Shown here: one piece after another, positions 62,992 through 64,000 of the stretch | Layout of the letters: each line of letters begins with the position of its first letter | Numbering within the stretch: position 1 is the stretch's first letter | Assembly (NCBI GenBank): GCA_029379385.1 | Contig: CM055609.1 | Coordinates: 2,046,001-2,110,000, forward strand | DNA length: 64,000 bases | Reading direction: 5' to 3' | Source of the DNA: Quillaja saponaria | Lineage: Eukaryota > Streptophyta > Magnoliopsida > Fabales > Quillajaceae | Position numbers and translations under genes: made by a program | Notes under the pieces: generated by a model | The model's input: only the letters and a program-made list of their open reading frames with translations | Databases searched by the model: none | What the model was told of the DNA's origin: nothing

Positions 62992-64000
62992 TGTTATGGT
63001 CTGCAAGATATTGTCCGTCCTCTGAGAGAAAACCCCATTCCCTCTTGAAGTGGTGGCACTGATAGGGTTGGGCTTTTTTATAGGCAAAAGTAATGTTTTG
63101 GGTTTTGTTATAGGGACTAAATTGATATTTAAAAAAATAATTGAGACCAATACTGTAAATATTTCTTTTTAGAGGTTTCAATTTCACACTAGCTGTGCTT
63201 CACGTTCAATAAGAAAAACGGTGCGTTTTGGAGTCTAGTCAAAGACTCTGACGTGTACAAGGTGGGGCCTACCAACCTCAGCAAAATCTATAAATTCCAA
63301 GTCGTAGTCATCTTGCCAAAATTTTCAGATTTTGGTGCCGGAAATCGTTTTTGGCTATGCCTTTGCTTTCCAATCGGATTCAGATCAGTCAGTTTCCGCT
63401 CAACCGCTACTGGTTCCACTGCGGTCAGTCATCGCCGTCTGGTATTTTCTGCCGCTTCGTGTTCCCTACACTTAATTTTCAAGGTTATGCTGCCTTGATT
63501 GTTGGTGTATGTATGTGGATAATAATGTAATGACCTGGTAATTGGTATAATTGAAATCAATGGGTATTATTATTCACGTTGTTCTTGGGTATTCTGGAAG
63601 TAAGAATTTTACTTTGGTTTTATATTGTTTAAATAGATAGTTGTAATAAGGCAGCAAAGAAATTGAAGTGAAGTTGGGCAGTCTTGCTAGGTGGTTCCTG
63701 TCAGCTCCATAGTAAGCTAATTAGTTAGATACTAAGCATTCATGCTTAGCTATGAATTATGTTTTGACTTGTATTATAGTTATAGGAAAAATTATGTCAT
63801 TATCTCAGAAAAAGGGTATATCTTGCGTGTCTAGTAGCTATGTAATATTTAAAATTAACGAAGAGATACGCTATATTGACTAAATTATACATCCAGTGTT
63901 CTCTGTCTGCAAACAAAAAGGATTGGATACCTAATTTGTTTCTTGACCTTACTTGTTATTATTGAGGACTTCTAATTCTAAGTTAACGTTTTAATAATTG
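62992..64000. other. RPS16 promoter and possible start of a divergent gene
   Basis: The first ~200 bases are the RPS16 leader and promoter. From about 63260 to 63500 the base composition becomes gene-like on the plus strand. An ATG at 63358 opens a 57-codon frame (MPLLSNRIQISQFPLNRYWF...) that I cannot assign. A divergent transcription unit whose body lies beyond the window is possible but unproven. Confidence 0.3.

Noticed and set aside
62992..63150. N-terminal extension of ribosomal protein S16
   Set aside because: S16 proteins start at the MAAP-type Met; the extension is leader sequence read in frame.

Overview
The window looks like nuclear DNA of a eudicot plant. It has compact multi-exon genes with GT-AG introns, AT-rich intergenic DNA full of short A/T runs, a plastid-derived fragment and plant-only gene families. 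The mix fits a rosid, and Citrus is my guess. That guess rests on family resemblance and was not tested by any search.

Layout from left to right (strand): a COR27-like cold/light-regulated gene (-, 0.7-3.4 kb); a DUF1685 gene (-, 5.4-5.9 kb); a long AT-rich spacer; an ABF/AREB-type bZIP gene (+, 10.3-13.2 kb); a broken 5' copy of the methylcrotonyl-CoA carboxylase beta gene (+, 14.1-15.1 kb); a tRNA-Arg(UCU) (+, 15.3 kb); a plastid thioredoxin m3-type gene (+, 15.9-18.4 kb) with a small transposon in its intron; an intronless NYN/LOTUS gene (+, 21.4-23.0 kb); a nine-exon SPARK-domain receptor-like kinase (-, 23.9-28.5 kb); a truncated PI-PLC X-domain gene (+, 30.9-32.6 kb); a small membrane-protein ORF (-, 36.4 kb); a PUB25/26-type U-box gene (+, 37.8-39.1 kb); a plastid 16S rRNA fragment (-, 40.7 kb); a bHLH95/ZHOUPI-type gene (-, 41.9-44.3 kb); an MBR1/RHG1A-type RING-H2 ligase gene (-, 46.3-50.4 kb); an ALP1-like (domesticated Harbinger transposase) pseudogene (+, 54.6-55.4 kb); a caffeoyl-CoA O-methyltransferase gene (+, 58.3-59.5 kb); a Tourist-like MITE (60.1-60.8 kb); and a ribosomal protein S16 gene (-, 62.6-63.0 kb).

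The genes do not form a pathway. They are an ordinary euchromatic set: stress and ABA signalling (COR27-like, ABF, PUB25/26-like), lignin biosynthesis (CCoAOMT), receptor signalling, ubiquitin ligases and housekeeping. Exon joins were checked by phase. The kinase (674 aa), CCoAOMT (247 aa), bZIP (430 aa), RING ligase (718 aa), thioredoxin (178 aa) and DUF1685 (159 aa) models all close in frame.

I found no novel multi-gene system. The points most worth a second look are two genes whose conserved N-terminus and body lie in different frames (COR27-like and ZHOUPI-like), a PI-PLC X gene without its first catalytic histidine segment, the MCCB and ALP1 pseudogenes, the decayed plastid rRNA insert, and three structured repeats: a Mutator-type MITE, a Tourist-type MITE, and an 89-bp triplication next to RPS16.
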